A stretch of DNA of 64,000 nt from Maritimibacter sp. (GTDB lineage Bacteria; Pseudomonadota; Alphaproteobacteria; Rhodobacterales; Rhodobacteraceae), in NCBI GenBank assembly GCA_002695005.1, contig NZNT01000020.1, positions 124,001-188,000 of the forward strand, in the 5' to 3' direction. A program made the translations under genes and the position numbers. Position 1 is the first letter of the stretch, and each line of letters begins with the position of its first letter. Shown here piece after piece: positions 47,359 through 55,936 of the stretch. The notes below the pieces were generated by a model. The model was not told the DNA's origin, made no database searches, and saw only the letters and a list, made by a program, of their open reading frames with translations.

Positions 47359-49920
47359 TCAGAAAAGGTCGAGCAGCCGTTCGATGTATTCCCGTTCAAG
47401 CTCAGGACGCTCCGCTTCGCCGGACCGGCGGCGCAACTCTTCCATCAGTTCCTCGGCACGGCGGTAAACGTCGTCGCCTTCGGCCAGCGGGCTGTCGGAG
47501 GACAGCGCCCCGCGCTCGCCCGCTTCGCGCCCCAGCGGATCGCGTTCGTTGCCCTGCGGTCCGCCGCGCTGGGCCGATTGGTCGCCCTGCTGGCCCTGCT
47601 GTTGGTTCTCGGCCTCGCGGCGCATCGAATCCTCGAGGTTGCGCATCCCTTCGCGCAGTTCCTCCATCGCATCCGCCTGCCGGTCGAGTGCGCCGGAGGT
47701 ATCTCCTTCTTCAAGCGCCTCGGCGGCTTCGTCCATCGCGCGCCCCGCGCGGTCGAGCGCATCACGCGCCGCTTCGCCTTCTTCGGTGCCGGCACCGGGT
47801 AGGTTGTTGCGCTGGCGCTCAAGTTCACGCTCAAGCTGACGCTGGCGCTGCGTGAGGTTGCCTTGCAGGTCGCCCTGACCCTCCTGGGTGCCCTGCTGGC
47901 CTTGTCCCTGCTGATTCTGCCCTTGCTGGTCGCCGTTCTGGCCCTGTTCACCCTGTTGGCCTTGCTGCTGACCCTGCTGCTGGCCTTCCTGTTGTCCCTG
48001 CTGGCCTTGCTGGCCCTGCTGTTCGCGGAACGTCTCGTCCGACAGGTCTCGCTGGTTGCGCAGCGTGTCCTGAAGCCCGCGCATCGCTTCCTGTCCCGGA
48101 GACTGCTGCCCCTGACCCTGGCCCTGGGTCATCTGCATGTTCTCCATCATCTGCTGAAGCATCTGGAGCATCTGGGCGGCTTCTTCGGTCCGGCCCTGCC
48201 GCATCAGTTCCTCGATGCGGTCCATCATCTCCTGCAGATCCTGCTGGGTCATCTCCATCTGGTTGTCGCCCTGATCGGGCTGGTCGAGTTGGTTCTCCTG
48301 CGGCTGCGCGTTCTGGGCCAGCTGCTCCATGTAGTCGCGCATCGCCTCGCGCAACTCGTTCATGAGTTCGGACAGTTCGTCCGGCGTCGCACCCTGCCGC
48401 ATCGCTTCCTGAAGCCGCTCCTGCGCGCGGCGCAGGCGTTCCAGCGCGTCCGACAGCGCCCCTTCCTCAAGCTCGATGGCGAGATCCCAGAGCGCTTGTG
48501 CCACCTCGTCACGCACGGAAGGGTTCAGGTCCTCCTCCTCCAGCGGGCCGAGCGAGGCGCGCAGCATTTCGGCCTGTTCGGCTTTTGGGAAGAAATCGTT
48601 CGGGCGATTGGACACGGCCCGCAGGATGCGCGCGGCGCGCTCGGAATTGTCGGTGGTCCACAGGATGTCGCGCCGCATCTCGATGATCGCCTGCGCGATG
48701 GGATTGAGGAACCGGCGGCCCGGCAGTGTCAGATCGACAGGCGCGCTGTCCCCGGTCTGGCCGGCCGCATCGACGGCGGTGAAGGTGATCGATACGGGCA
48801 TCTCGGCCCACGGATGCTCGGCAAAATTCTCGACCAACAATTCTTCGACTTCGGTGCGTGAGCCACGGAAGGGCATCGGTAGGTCGACCACGATGGGTTC
48901 ACGAGGTTCCGGCTCGGCGGCGAGGCCGTAGTCGCGCTCGACGTCCGGCAGGTCCAGTTCCACCGTCGCGGTGCCGGTCGCGACGCCGTAATCGTCGGTG
49001 GCGAGAAAACCCTGGCGCATTTCGCCCGCCAGCGTGCGGCTGAGCTCCCCCGACACTTCGATGGCCGGGTCCGCGTCGTCGATGGCCGTCACCTGCCACT
49101 CCGCCTCGTCGATGGTCAGGGTGCCGTCCTCATCGATGGTGAAAAGGCGCGTGGGCATAGGTTCGGTCGGGGCCTCATCCGACCACGTCTCGGCGATGTC
49201 GATCTCGTCCACCTTGCCATAAAGGCGCAGCGTGACGCGTGAGCCTTCTGGCACAGCCAGCGCGCCCGGGTCCTGATCGCCAAGATAGAGCGTAGGCTTG
49301 CCGGTGTAGGCGGGCGGTTCGATCCAGCCCTCCCAGCTTGCCTGCGCCACCGGGTCGCTCCCGGCACCGGGCAGCATGGCCGTCAGGCCCGGACCGGCCG
49401 CCCGCACGCCGAACAGCGCGGCGACCGCAAGGGCGGTGAGGGCGATCAGGCGGATGCCATAGGGGTCGCGCGGGGCAAGGTTGGCGCGCGGGGCTTGCCC
49501 CTTGGCGGCGTCCAGTTTGGTCGCCATTCGGGCAAGGTGCGCCTCCCACACAGCGCGCGAGGCAGGGTCCGCAGCGCCAATAGCCTGCGCATCGGCGAGG
49601 GCGGCAATGGGCGTGCCGGGCAGCGAGGCGTCGAGCCGGGCGAGGGCCTCGAGTTTCGACGGAGCGCGGTAGCGGGCGAAGCCGAACACCAGCGTGGCGA
49701 TACCGCCGAGCACGACGACACCGGCCACACCCTGCGCGACCCACAGCGGGATGGCAGCCGGCAGGCCGGACAGCATCCAGGCGAGGGCAAAGAACAGGAC
49801 GGTGGCGAGAGGCCAGAAAGCCCGCGTCAGACGCTCGACGAAAAGCCCCGCCCATGTCAGGCGGAGGGGGTTTTTGACGCGCGCGGCGGCGGCTTCGGGG
49901 AGTTGGTCGTAACGCTCCAT
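47359..49920 (-). CDS. TIGR02302-type large membrane protein with Gln/Gly-rich region
   Basis: This is an 853-residue protein of the alphaproteobacterial TIGR02302/DUF4175 family (function unknown). Membrane helices lie near residues 34-52, 58-80 and about 157-178. A periplasmic segment follows with beta-rich domains (residues about 190-400, including WEGWIEPPAYTGKPTLYLG). A long helical region leads to a low-complexity Gln/Gly tract at about residues 590-690 (GQQGQQGQQEGQQQG ...), then another Glu/Arg-rich helical stretch to the C terminus (YRRAEELMEELRRRSGEAERPELEREYIERLLDLF). It is 36 bp downstream of lysA on the same strand, which is the usual setting. Confidence 0.9.
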   Translation of the reverse strand: MERYDQLPEAAAARVKNPLRLTWAGLFVERLTRAFWPLATVLFFALAWMLSGLPAAIPLWVAQGVAGVVVLGGIATLVFGFARYRAPSKLEALARLDASLPGTPIAALADAQAIGAADPASRAVWEAHLARMATKLDAAKGQAPRANLAPRDPYGIRLIALTALAVAALFGVRAAGPGLTAMLPGAGSDPVAQASWEGWIEPPAYTGKPTLYLGDQDPGALAVPEGSRVTLRLYGKVDEIDIAETWSDEAPTEPMPTRLFTIDEDGTLTIDEAEWQVTAIDDADPAIEVSGELSRTLAGEMRQGFLATDDYGVATGTATVELDLPDVERDYGLAAEPEPREPIVVDLPMPFRGSRTEVEELLVENFAEHPWAEMPVSITFTAVDAAGQTGDSAPVDLTLPGRRFLNPIAQAIIEMRRDILWTTDNSERAARILRAVSNRPNDFFPKAEQAEMLRASLGPLEEEDLNPSVRDEVAQALWDLAIELEEGALSDALERLRRAQERLQEAMRQGATPDELSELMNELREAMRDYMEQLAQNAQPQENQLDQPDQGDNQMEMTQQDLQEMMDRIEELMRQGRTEEAAQMLQMLQQMMENMQMTQGQGQGQQSPGQEAMRGLQDTLRNQRDLSDETFREQQGQQGQQGQQEGQQQGQQQGQQGEQGQNGDQQGQNQQGQGQQGTQEGQGDLQGNLTQRQRQLERELERQRNNLPGAGTEEGEAARDALDRAGRAMDEAAEALEEGDTSGALDRQADAMEELREGMRNLEDSMRREAENQQQGQQGDQSAQRGGPQGNERDPLGREAGERGALSSDSPLAEGDDVYRRAEELMEELRRRSGEAERPELEREYIERLLDLF

Positions 49921-49956
49921 CGGGGCCTTTCGCAGTTGCGCGGCCCCGAGGTCAGC

Positions 49957-51222
49957 TCAGAGCCACTCCGGTATCGTATCGCGCGCCAGCATCTCTTCAT
50001 AGGTCGGGCGCGCGCGGATAACCGCGAAGTGATCCCCGTCCACCAGAACCTCGGGGATAAGCGGGCGGGAGTTGTATTCCGACGCCATCACGGCCCCATA
50101 GGCCCCAGCCGAGCGGAACGCGACGAGATCACCGGACTTGAGCGGCGGCAGGTTGCGCGCCTTGGCGAAGGTGTCGCCGGTTTCGCAAACGGGGCCGACG
50201 ATGTCATGCGGCGCCTGTTCGATGCCCGGCGCCGGTTCGTTCACGGGCACGATGTCGTGGTGCGCGTCATACATGGACGGGCGCACGAGATCGTTCATCG
50301 CACTGTCCAGAATGAGAAAATCGCGCCCCTCACCATGTTTGAGGTAGATCACCGAGCTCACCATGATCCCGGCGTTACCGGCGATAAGCCGCCCCGGCTC
50401 GATCTCGATTTCGCAGCCCAGGTCGCCCACCGTCTCGCGGATCACTTGCCCGTAGTCGAGGGGCAGGGGCGGGGCTTCGTTGGAGGTCTCGTAGGGGATG
50501 CCCAGTCCGCCCCCAAGGTCCAGCCGCGTGATTTCATGCCCGTCCTCACGAAGCGCGTGAGTGAGGGCCGCGACCTTTTCATAGGCTGCGCGGAAAGGCG
50601 CCAGATCGGTCAGCTGGGAGCCGATGTGGACGTCGATCCCGATGGGTTTCAGGCCCGGCAGATCGCGAATCTCGGCATAGACCTCACGCGCGCGCGAGAT
50701 CGGGATGCCGAACTTGTTCTCGGACTTTCCGGTGGCGATCTTGGCGTGCGTCTTGGCATCGACATCCGGATTCACGCGGACCGTCACCGGGGCCTCGACG
50801 CCCAGCTCGGTCGCGACCTCGGACAGGGCCCGCGTCTCGGGTTCGCTTTCGAGGTTGAACTGCCGGATGCCGCCCTCGAGGGCGAGGCGCATCTCCTCGC
50901 GGGTCTTGCCGACGCCGGAGAACACGATCCGCTCACCGGGAATGCCCGCGGCCTTCGCGCGGCGGTACTCGCCGCCGGAAACGACATCGACGCCAGCGCC
51001 GAGATCACCCATGAGCTTGAGCACGGCAAGGTTCGAGTTGGCCTTCATCGCGTAGCAGATCAGATGGTCCATGCCCGCCAGTGCCTCGTCGAACACCTGA
51101 TAGTGACGGCGCAGGGTGGCTGCGGAATAGATATAGACAGGCGTGCCAACGCTGCGGGCGATATCCGCAACCGACACGTCTTCGGCGTGAAGCACGCCGT
51201 CGCGATACAGAAAATGGTCCAT
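49957..51222 (-). CDS. lysA: Diaminopimelate decarboxylase
   Basis: LysA decarboxylates meso-DAP to L-lysine, the last step of lysine synthesis. The 421-residue PLP enzyme has Lys60 in CYAMKANSNLAVLK, GVDVVSGGEYRRA, FSGVGKTREEM, GIDVHIGSQL, LDLGGGLGIPY and EPGRLIAGNAG. The C-terminal VGPVCETGDTFAKAR holds the catalytic Cys and GAYGAVMASEYNSRP the substrate-binding Tyr. The ATG begins MDHFLYRDGVL, as in relatives. It is divergent from a LysR regulator at 51488. Confidence 0.97.
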   Translation of the reverse strand: MDHFLYRDGVLHAEDVSVADIARSVGTPVYIYSAATLRRHYQVFDEALAGMDHLICYAMKANSNLAVLKLMGDLGAGVDVVSGGEYRRAKAAGIPGERIVFSGVGKTREEMRLALEGGIRQFNLESEPETRALSEVATELGVEAPVTVRVNPDVDAKTHAKIATGKSENKFGIPISRAREVYAEIRDLPGLKPIGIDVHIGSQLTDLAPFRAAYEKVAALTHALREDGHEITRLDLGGGLGIPYETSNEAPPLPLDYGQVIRETVGDLGCEIEIEPGRLIAGNAGIMVSSVIYLKHGEGRDFLILDSAMNDLVRPSMYDAHHDIVPVNEPAPGIEQAPHDIVGPVCETGDTFAKARNLPPLKSGDLVAFRSAGAYGAVMASEYNSRPLIPEVLVDGDHFAVIRARPTYEEMLARDTIPEWL

Positions 51223-51487
51223 CCCGGCCCCCGTGAACTGGTCGCCACGCCCTACACCGCGCGTCGGGACGGATCAATGTGAATTGGGGTCTCAGGCAAT
51301 TGACCACGCAGACAACGCGTCGTCGCGCGCAAAGACCGCAGGCGTTCAAAAGCCCTCAACGCCCCCGTTTCCACCCGAAAGCCAATTCGTGAGAAAACCA
51401 ACCTTTTGTCCGGAACGCATCACAGTCTTGCCCGATTTGACGGCGATACAATTCCGTGTTGGGGCGATGACTGTAGAAAGAAAACTT

Positions 51488-52393
51488 ATGGACCGACTGA
51501 CCGAAATGGAGGCCTTCGCCACTGTCGTTGACCAGGGCGGCTTCACGGACGCGGCGAAGAAAATGGGCATCTCTAAGTCTGCCGTCTCCAAGCATGTATC
51601 TTCACTCGAGGCGCGGCTGGGTGCCCGCCTCTTGAACCGCACGACGCGCCGCGTTTCGCCGACCGAGATCGGTCTGGCCTATTACGACCGGGCCCGCCGC
51701 GTGCTGAACGACGCGGGGGAGGCCGACGCGCTCGTCACCTCGATGCAATCTGCGCCCTCGGGCCTGTTGCGGATTTCCGTGAACACCGACTTCGGCGTGA
51801 ACCACCTGTCGCCAGTGCTGGGCCAGTTCCTTCAGGACTACCCGGACGTGAACGTGAACATGGTGCTGAACAACCGCTATGTCGAACTCATCTCGGAAGG
51901 CTTCGACATGGCCATCCGCGTGGGCGAGATGGAAGACAGCAGCCTGCGCGCCCGCAAGATCGCGGACACCACCCGCCGCATGGTCGGCAGCCCGTCGTAT
52001 TTCCAGAAATACGGCCGTCCGATGCGCATCGACGACCTGAACGAACACAAGCTTCTGCACTACAGCTCGCAGTCTTCGGGCAACGTCTGGAAAGTGCCGG
52101 CGCCGTCGGGCGAAGTGCGTCAGGTGCGCACCGCAGGGTGGCTCTCGGTCAATGACGGGCAATCGCTCCTGAATGCGGCCATCGCCGGCCTCGGCATCGC
52201 CTACCTGCCCTCGTTCCTCTATGCCGACGCGCTGGAACAAGGTCTGGTCGAGGACGCGATCCCCGAGCTTCCGACCGACGTGCAGGGCATCTACGCGGTC
52301 TACCCGCCGGGCCGGTTCACCCAGCCCAAAGTCCGCGCCTTCATCGATTTCCTCGTCGCGGCCTTCAATGAGAAAGGCCCCGACAGCTGGTGA
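51488..52393 (+). CDS. LysR family transcriptional regulator
   Basis: The 301-residue regulator has an N-terminal winged HTH (residues 1-60, MDRLTEMEAFATVVDQGGFTDAAKKMGISKSAVSKHVSSLEARLGARLLNRTTRRVS) and a C-terminal periplasmic-binding-like effector domain (about 90-295). The latter has GLLRISVNTDFG, MAIRVGEMEDSSLRARKI and GLGIAYLPSFLYADAL. The effector is unknown. The start may be 51488 (chosen for length and the upstream AGAAAG) or the in-frame ATG at 51467. A 265-bp intergenic region separates it from divergent lysA. No dedicated target gene follows, since a strong terminator ends the unit. Confidence 0.93.
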   Translation: MDRLTEMEAFATVVDQGGFTDAAKKMGISKSAVSKHVSSLEARLGARLLNRTTRRVSPTEIGLAYYDRARRVLNDAGEADALVTSMQSAPSGLLRISVNTDFGVNHLSPVLGQFLQDYPDVNVNMVLNNRYVELISEGFDMAIRVGEMEDSSLRARKIADTTRRMVGSPSYFQKYGRPMRIDDLNEHKLLHYSSQSSGNVWKVPAPSGEVRQVRTAGWLSVNDGQSLLNAAIAGLGIAYLPSFLYADALEQGLVEDAIPELPTDVQGIYAVYPPGRFTQPKVRAFIDFLVAAFNEKGPDSW

Positions 52394-52443
52394 GCCACGC
52401 GCCACCACGACAGTCATCCCCAGCCTGACTTCTGAGGGCACCT

Positions 52444-52484
52444 GAGCACCAGCCGGATGGCAGTCCGCTGGTGCTCGTTTTTTT
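52444..52484 (+). terminator. Rho-independent terminator after the LysR gene
   Basis: A perfect 10-bp stem, GAGCACCAGC (52444-52453) with GCTGGTGCTC (52467-52476), is followed by G and a run of seven T (52478-52484). It is among the strongest terminators in the window. Confidence 0.95.
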
Positions 52485-52555
52485 GTGCCGTTCAAATGTC
52501 CGTCCCCTATCCGCTCGCGCATTCGCTTGTTAGCGTCGAAGGGGGAGGGCTTTTC

Positions 52556-53161
52556 ATGGCACCGTGGCTTGAAGTGACGTCCTATGTTGCGTCCGCGCTT
52601 GTCTTTTTGTCTTTCTTCATGAAAGAGATCGTGCCGCTTCGTCTGTTCGCCATCGTGTCGAACGTCGCATTCATGATCTACGCAATCGGCGCGGGCCTGC
52701 TTCCGATCCTCATTCTCGACGCGGCGCTCTTGCCGCTCAACGTCTGGCGGCTCCTGCAATACAGACAGCTTCAGCAGAAGGTTCGCGAGGCTTCGCGCGG
52801 TGCGCCGGACCTCGACAAGGTCGTGCCACTGATGGAGCGCACCCGGCGTGAGAAGGGCGACGTTCTGTTTCGCTCAGGCGACCCGGCGGATGCGTTGTTC
52901 TACGTCGAAGACGGTACCCTCCGGCTTGAAGAACTGGGGGTCGAGCTTGGCCCCGGCGCCATACTTGGCGAAATCGCATTATTCCTGGATGGCGAAGGAC
53001 GTACGGCGACCGCAACCTGCGCAAGCGATTGCACCCTGCGCAGCCTGTCGCGAAAACGGGTCGAGGAGCTGGTCATGGTGGACCCGGGTTTCGGGCTGTT
53101 CCTGACGAAACTCGTGGCCTCACGGCTGCAAGAAAATGTGCGGCTCGCGCAAACGCATTAG
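52556..53161 (+). CDS. Membrane protein with C-terminal cyclic-nucleotide-binding domain (copy 1)
   Basis: The 201-residue protein has about three N-terminal membrane helices (residues 5-22, 28-46 and 47-66: EVTSYVASALVFLSFFM ... LRLFAIVSNVAFMIYAIGAGLLPILILDAALLPLNVWRLLQ). A cNMP-binding domain follows (about 88-195). The phosphate-binding cassette LGEIALFLDGEGRTATATC (residues 137-155) keeps the G-E and R-T-A residues needed for cAMP/cGMP contact. No helix-turn-helix or enzymatic domain follows. The layout (three TM helices plus CNB) resembles eukaryotic Popeye-domain proteins. The start follows a GGGGGAGGG ribosome site. A paralogue follows 72 bp later. Confidence 0.85.
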   Translation: MAPWLEVTSYVASALVFLSFFMKEIVPLRLFAIVSNVAFMIYAIGAGLLPILILDAALLPLNVWRLLQYRQLQQKVREASRGAPDLDKVVPLMERTRREKGDVLFRSGDPADALFYVEDGTLRLEELGVELGPGAILGEIALFLDGEGRTATATCASDCTLRSLSRKRVEELVMVDPGFGLFLTKLVASRLQENVRLAQTH

Positions 53162-53233
53162 GATACAACGGGGTTTGAAAATGGGGCCTGCCATGATGTC
53201 GGCCCGGTTGGGGAAGGAAAAGGTCGAGGGACT

Positions 53234-53845
53234 ATGAGCTTGCCGGTCTGGATCGATATCGTCTCATATCTGGCGGCCGTTCTGGTTTTCGCGACCTTCT
53301 TCATGAAATCGATCCTGCCGCTCCGGGCGATAGCGATCGCATCGAATGTGGCTTTCATCACATACTCCGCCGGGGCCGGACTGATGCCGACCCTCGTGCT
53401 GCACATATGCCTTCTGCCGCTCAATATCCTGCGGATCATGCAGCATCTTGCACTCGTACGGCGTGTGCGGTCGGCGTCCGAGGGGGTGCCAGACATCGAC
53501 AGGATTCTGCCGCTGATGGACGTTCAGAACTACGCTGCCGGCGATGTCATCTTCCGTGCCGGCGATCCGGGCCGGTCGCTGCGCTACCTCGCCCGGGGTC
53601 GTGTCAGGTTCGAAGAGGTGGAGGCAGAGATCGGAGATGGCACGGTCTTCGGTGAAATCGCCCTGTTTCTCGACAAGCAGACCCGCACCGCCACCGCGAC
53701 ATGCCTGAGCGATTGCACCATCTATCGCCTGTCGAAAGACAAGGTCATCGAACTCACCGTGCTCGACCCCGGGTTCGGCCTGTTCTTGTCGCGGCTCATG
53801 GCGGAGCGGATGCAATCCAACCTCGAGGAGGCGCGAAGCCGCTAG
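53234..53845 (+). CDS. Membrane protein with C-terminal cyclic-nucleotide-binding domain (copy 2)
   Basis: The 203-residue paralogue of the preceding gene has the same architecture. Three hydrophobic helices lie at about residues 4-66 (IDIVSYLAAVLVFATFFMKSILPLRAIAIASNVAFITYSAGAGLMPTLVL ...). A CNB domain follows, with the cassette FGEIALFLDKQTRTATATC and LSDCTIYRLSKDKVIELTVLDPGFGLFLSRLMAERM. The two proteins align over their whole length, so they arose by tandem duplication. Diverged residues in the ligand loop (DGEGRT versus DKQTRT) could mean different ligand preference. The 3' end overlaps the convergent GNAT-like gene by 4 bp. Confidence 0.85.
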   Translation: MSLPVWIDIVSYLAAVLVFATFFMKSILPLRAIAIASNVAFITYSAGAGLMPTLVLHICLLPLNILRIMQHLALVRRVRSASEGVPDIDRILPLMDVQNYAAGDVIFRAGDPGRSLRYLARGRVRFEEVEAEIGDGTVFGEIALFLDKQTRTATATCLSDCTIYRLSKDKVIELTVLDPGFGLFLSRLMAERMQSNLEEARSR

Positions 53846-55002
53846 GCCGGAAGCTGTGCCGGGCGCTTTCTGAGGCGCGCACGGAACGTATTGCGCCCCT
53901 GTCGCGCCACGTCACCCGCCACGGCCGCCGCGCCGCGCAGGTTGAACGGGTAAATCCGGACCTTGGAGGCTTCGACCGCCTGCTCCGTCCATGTGCGCTT
54001 GAACCCGTCCAGCCGTCCCTGGAAGTCGATCCTTCGCATCCCCGTTTCGGCCAGATGCGCAACGAGGTGGTATTGCATGAGGATACCCGGTGCGACCTTG
54101 CCGAACTGTTCGTCATAGCCGGTCTTGTGGGCCCAGTAGGTGCCGCCGTAAGTCTCGCCGATACTCATGGCGATTGGCTTGCCGTCGAGGCGCAGGAACG
54201 TGAAGTGAAGCCGCTTCTGCTCGGCGAGCGCCTTGGCGTAGCAGCGCACGAAACGCGTCTGATTGACGTCTGACCGCAGCGTGGAGCCGGAGCGGGCCTT
54301 CCAGCTGTTCGCTTCGACCTCGATTGCCGCATCGAGGGCTGCGTCCACCTCTTCGGGTGCCGGGCGGAGAAAATCCATCTGGACCTCTCCCATCTCGGCC
54401 AGGCGGCGTTCGCGGCGCCGGATCGACTGAACCAGCTTCTTCTTGAGGTGAACCGCCGGGTCGCACCAGCTGGCATCGAGGTCGAGAAAGGGGGTTACCG
54501 GCGCGTCCGCGGGACGGGCGATCACGATGGCCTTGCCCGCCCGCGCGGCGCACAGAGCGGGGATGACCGGGGAAGCAGCGGGAAGTGCACCAAGCGCCAC
54601 AGGCTGCCCGAAGGTCACGAGCGCCTCGGCGATGCGGGGGGCCACGTCGTCGTCGCGGCATGGTATGCACACCCCGCCGCCCTCATTGCCGATCAGGCTG
54701 TGCCAGCCGGTCGTTCCCTTGCGTCGCATGAGCGGGATGAGAGCGTCGGGGCGGTTCGGATCGCCGATCAGGATGACGCGGGCGGTGGTGCGTTCGCCGT
54801 AGGCGTCCAGCGCACAGGCCGCCCATTGCCACAGATGCATCGGCTTGCGTCGCCCTTCCGGCACGATCGCATCCCAGACGTCCGGGCTGACGTCGGAAAA
54901 CCCGACGACTGTTGTTTCCGCATCCCTCACGCGCTTCGGCGCCTTCCAATGTCCCAGCGACGCCCCCGTATCGCCCGCGAATGATACGCCCGGCGCATGC
55001 AT
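53842..55002 (-). CDS. GNAT/CelD (BioF2-like) family acetyltransferase
   Basis: This is a 386-residue protein of the CelD/BioF2-like double-GNAT group, linked in other bacteria to exopolysaccharide or cell-envelope modification. The N-terminal domain includes MHLWQWAACALDAYGERTTARVILIGD and ALIPLMRRKGTTGWHSLIGNEGG. The C-terminal GNAT domain includes KKKLVQSIRRRERRLAEMG and LHFTFLRLDGKPIAMSIGETYGGTYWAHKTGYDEQFGKVAPGILMQYHLV, typical of the Acetyltransf_6 fold. The ATG at 55002 is preferred to a TTG at 55026. Substrate unknown. Confidence 0.85.
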   Translation of the reverse strand: MHAPGVSFAGDTGASLGHWKAPKRVRDAETTVVGFSDVSPDVWDAIVPEGRRKPMHLWQWAACALDAYGERTTARVILIGDPNRPDALIPLMRRKGTTGWHSLIGNEGGGVCIPCRDDDVAPRIAEALVTFGQPVALGALPAASPVIPALCAARAGKAIVIARPADAPVTPFLDLDASWCDPAVHLKKKLVQSIRRRERRLAEMGEVQMDFLRPAPEEVDAALDAAIEVEANSWKARSGSTLRSDVNQTRFVRCYAKALAEQKRLHFTFLRLDGKPIAMSIGETYGGTYWAHKTGYDEQFGKVAPGILMQYHLVAHLAETGMRRIDFQGRLDGFKRTWTEQAVEASKVRIYPFNLRGAAAVAGDVARQGRNTFRARLRKRPAQLPA

Positions 55003-55135
55003 CCGTGAAGAGGGTGAAACGGCCAAGCGTCGCTTTGATCAATGGTTTCGGAAACAGTTTGCGCAAAGACTTCGCATTGACCGCGATTCACGGGCCGGAT
55101 TAAGTGGACACAACTGACCGGATAGGGAGTGGGCA

Positions 55136-55930
55136 ATGAAACTGGATGGAAAAGTCGTCGTCGTGACAGGCGGCGGCAGCGGGATCGGGCAGGAACTCGT
55201 CCTCGCGCTACTTGCCCGTGGCGCGCGCGTCGCGGCGGTCGATCTGCGGATGGACGGTCTCAAGGAGACTCAGACCCGTGCGAAGGCCGGAGACCGGTTG
55301 AGCCTGCACGAGGCCAACATCGCGGACCGCGAGGCCGTCATGGCGCTCCCTGACGCGATCGAAACGGCCCACGGCGCGGTGGACGCGCTTATCAACAACG
55401 CGGGCATCATCCAGCCGTTCGAGGACTTCAACGATCTTGCCTTCGACGTGATCGACCGGGTGGTCGACGTGAACTTCGGCGGGCCCATCAATATGACCAA
55501 GGCGTTTCTGCCCCGGCTCATGGCGCGGCCCGAAGCGCATCTCGTCAACGTGGCGTCCATGGGCGCCTTCATCCCGTTCCCGGGCCAGACGATGTATTCG
55601 GCGACCAAGGCCGGGGTGAAGCTGATGACCGAGGGGATCTATGCCGAGCTCATGAACTCCAGAGTCGATGTCTCGGTCGTCATGCCCGGCGCGGTAAACA
55701 CGCATATCACCGAGAATTCCGGGGTAAAGATGAGCGGGAGCGCGGATGCCTCCGGCGCCCGCATGACCTCGGCCCCGGATGCCGCGCGGATCATCCTCGA
55801 CGGGATGGAGGCCGGTAAGCTGCACATCCTCGTCGGCTCCGATTCCAAGATGCTGTTCCGCCTCGTTCGGCTCGCACCCACCTGGGCGATCGGGTTCATC
55901 CAGAAACAGATGGCGAAGATGGCGAAGTGA
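55136..55930 (+). CDS. Short-chain dehydrogenase/reductase
   Basis: This 264-residue classical SDR has the cofactor motif VTGGGSGIGQELVLALLARGARVAAVDLR (TGxxxGxG), NNAGIIQP, the catalytic Ser in VASMGAF and the YxxxK triad MYSATKAGVK. Asp at the end of beta2 (AVDLR) favours NAD(H). The C-terminal stretch after about residue 225 is a hydrophobic helix (FRLVRLAPTWAIGFIQKQM), so it may associate with membranes. Substrate unknown. It stands alone, with the minus-strand OmpA gene convergent 6 bp away. Confidence 0.92.
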   Translation: MKLDGKVVVVTGGGSGIGQELVLALLARGARVAAVDLRMDGLKETQTRAKAGDRLSLHEANIADREAVMALPDAIETAHGAVDALINNAGIIQPFEDFNDLAFDVIDRVVDVNFGGPINMTKAFLPRLMARPEAHLVNVASMGAFIPFPGQTMYSATKAGVKLMTEGIYAELMNSRVDVSVVMPGAVNTHITENSGVKMSGSADASGARMTSAPDAARIILDGMEAGKLHILVGSDSKMLFRLVRLAPTWAIGFIQKQMAKMAK

Positions 55931-55936
55931 CAGGTG

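Noticed and set aside
47870-48110. Tandem repeat or CRISPR-like array
   Set aside because: The repetition is the coding sequence of a Gln/Gly-rich tract in the TIGR02302 protein. There are no constant repeats with unique spacers.
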